Origin: an uncultured Eubacterium sp.
GTDB lineage: Bacteria > Bacillota_A > Clostridia > Lachnospirales > Lachnospiraceae
Direction: 5' to 3'
Length of the DNA: 6,692 nt
NCBI GenBank assembly: GCA_948759685.1
Contig: CAQBGY010000179.1
Span: 1 to 6,692 of the forward strand
The notes beneath the pieces were generated by a model that saw only the letters and a list, made by a program, of their open reading frames with translations, had not been told where the DNA came from and searched no databases. Position numbers and translations under genes: made by a program. Of this stretch, positions 6,263 through 6,692 are shown piece after piece; position 1 is the stretch's first letter, and each line of letters starts with the position of its first letter.

Positions 6263-6692
6263 ATGAATTACTTTATTACAGGTGGTACCGGCTTCATCGG
6301 TACTCACCTTGCCCATCTTTTGCACGAAGTACATCCCGAAGCAAAAATTTACAACTTGGATATTGTAAAGCCGGGTACTCCGTTGCCGACTGTGAAAAAT
6401 TATAAACCGGTCTTAAGAAAAGGGGAGGAGCATGCAGCCACATTCATCTATTGTGATGTGCGTCAACCGATAGAGTTGGAAAAAGTAAATATCACTCCCG
6501 ATGATGTGATTTTTAACTTCGCCGCCGTTCATCGCACGCCCGGTCATCCCGATCCTGCCTATTTTGAAACAAATATTCGTGGCGCGGAGAATGTATGCGC
6601 CTTTGCCCATCGGCATGGTATCCGGAAAATGGTTTTTACCAGTTCCATAGCCCCTTACGGTGCTGCCGAGGAACTGAAGGAGGAAACCACGC
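6263..6692 (+). CDS. NAD-dependent epimerase/dehydratase (extended SDR), N-terminal part
   Basis: The gene begins at ATG 6263, 11 bases after the preceding stop, and runs off the right edge with 143 complete codons read. The product opens MNYFITGGTGFIGTHLAHLL, where TGGTGFIG (6-13) is the glycine-rich Rossmann loop that binds NAD(P). FNFAAVHRTP (residues 84-93) holds the conserved NxAA-type segment after strand 4, and MVFTSSIAPYG (123-133) contains the SDR serine region; the YxxxK catalytic pair should lie just beyond the edge. This enzyme would alter a nucleotide sugar, for instance by 4-epimerisation, dehydration or keto reduction, to supply a donor. From general knowledge of Bacteroides capsule loci, such an epimerase near the 3' end often precedes a WecA/MraY-like initiating sugar-phosphate transferase, which I would expect downstream. 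G+C is high for the window (30 of 60 in 6541-6600). The exact substrate cannot be told. Confidence 0.88.
   Translation, partial: MNYFITGGTGFIGTHLAHLLHEVHPEAKIYNLDIVKPGTPLPTVKNYKPVLRKGEEHAATFIYCDVRQPIELEKVNITPDDVIFNFAAVHRTPGHPDPAYFETNIRGAENVCAFAHRHGIRKMVFTSSIAPYGAAEELKEETT

Noticed and set aside
6413..6616. 67-codon frame on the - strand
   Set aside because: It is antisense to the epimerase Rossmann domain, which reads cleanly on the + strand.
1..6692. Mobile elements, CRISPR arrays, tRNA or rRNA genes
   Set aside because: I found no transposase-like protein, no regularly spaced direct repeats and no RNA-gene-like segment. Nearly all bases belong to polysaccharide genes.

Overview
The window is an internal to 3' portion of a capsular or O-antigen-type polysaccharide locus of the Wzx/Wzy kind. 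It is probably from a Bacteroides-like member of the Bacteroidales. The evidence for that group is the low G+C (about 30-35% in most of the window), poor Shine-Dalgarno sites, start codons packed against the previous stop codon, and protein styles typical of Bacteroides capsule loci, such as the flippase tail ending GIWNK and a late GT2 followed by an NAD-dependent epimerase. This assignment rests on resemblance only; no marker gene is present.

All eight genes are on the + strand and nearly touch or overlap, so they read as part of one transcript. In order they are: the C-terminal end of a Wzx flippase (1-341, cut by the window); a WfgS-like GT2 glycosyltransferase (344-1192); a second GT2 (1222-2226, ATG preferred over an upstream TTG); a multi-spanning membrane protein that looks like the Wzy polymerase (2162-3298, overlapping the previous gene); a Stealth-family sugar-1-phosphate transferase (3286-4266); a GT4 glycosyltransferase starting at GTG (4328-5437); a third GT2 of rhamnosyltransferase type (5439-6251); and the first 143 codons of an extended-SDR NAD-dependent epimerase/dehydratase (6263-6692, cut by the window). 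The largest gap is 61 bases (4267-4327), which holds a weak AT-rich inverted repeat. I see no promoter, strong terminator, RNA gene, mobile element or CRISPR array.

Inferred joint role: an initiating sugar-phosphate transferase, not in this window, loads undecaprenyl phosphate. The three GT2 enzymes and the GT4 enzyme extend the repeat unit, and the Stealth enzyme adds a sugar through a phosphodiester. Wzx flips the unit and Wzy polymerises it. Base composition rises sharply at about 5438, which separates an AT-rich, serotype-specific cassette (wzx to GT4) from a more genome-like 3' part (GT2 and epimerase).

I see no wholly new system. The most notable points are the Stealth enzyme inside a Wzx/Wzy locus, the composition boundary, and the nested reading frames around the wzy start.
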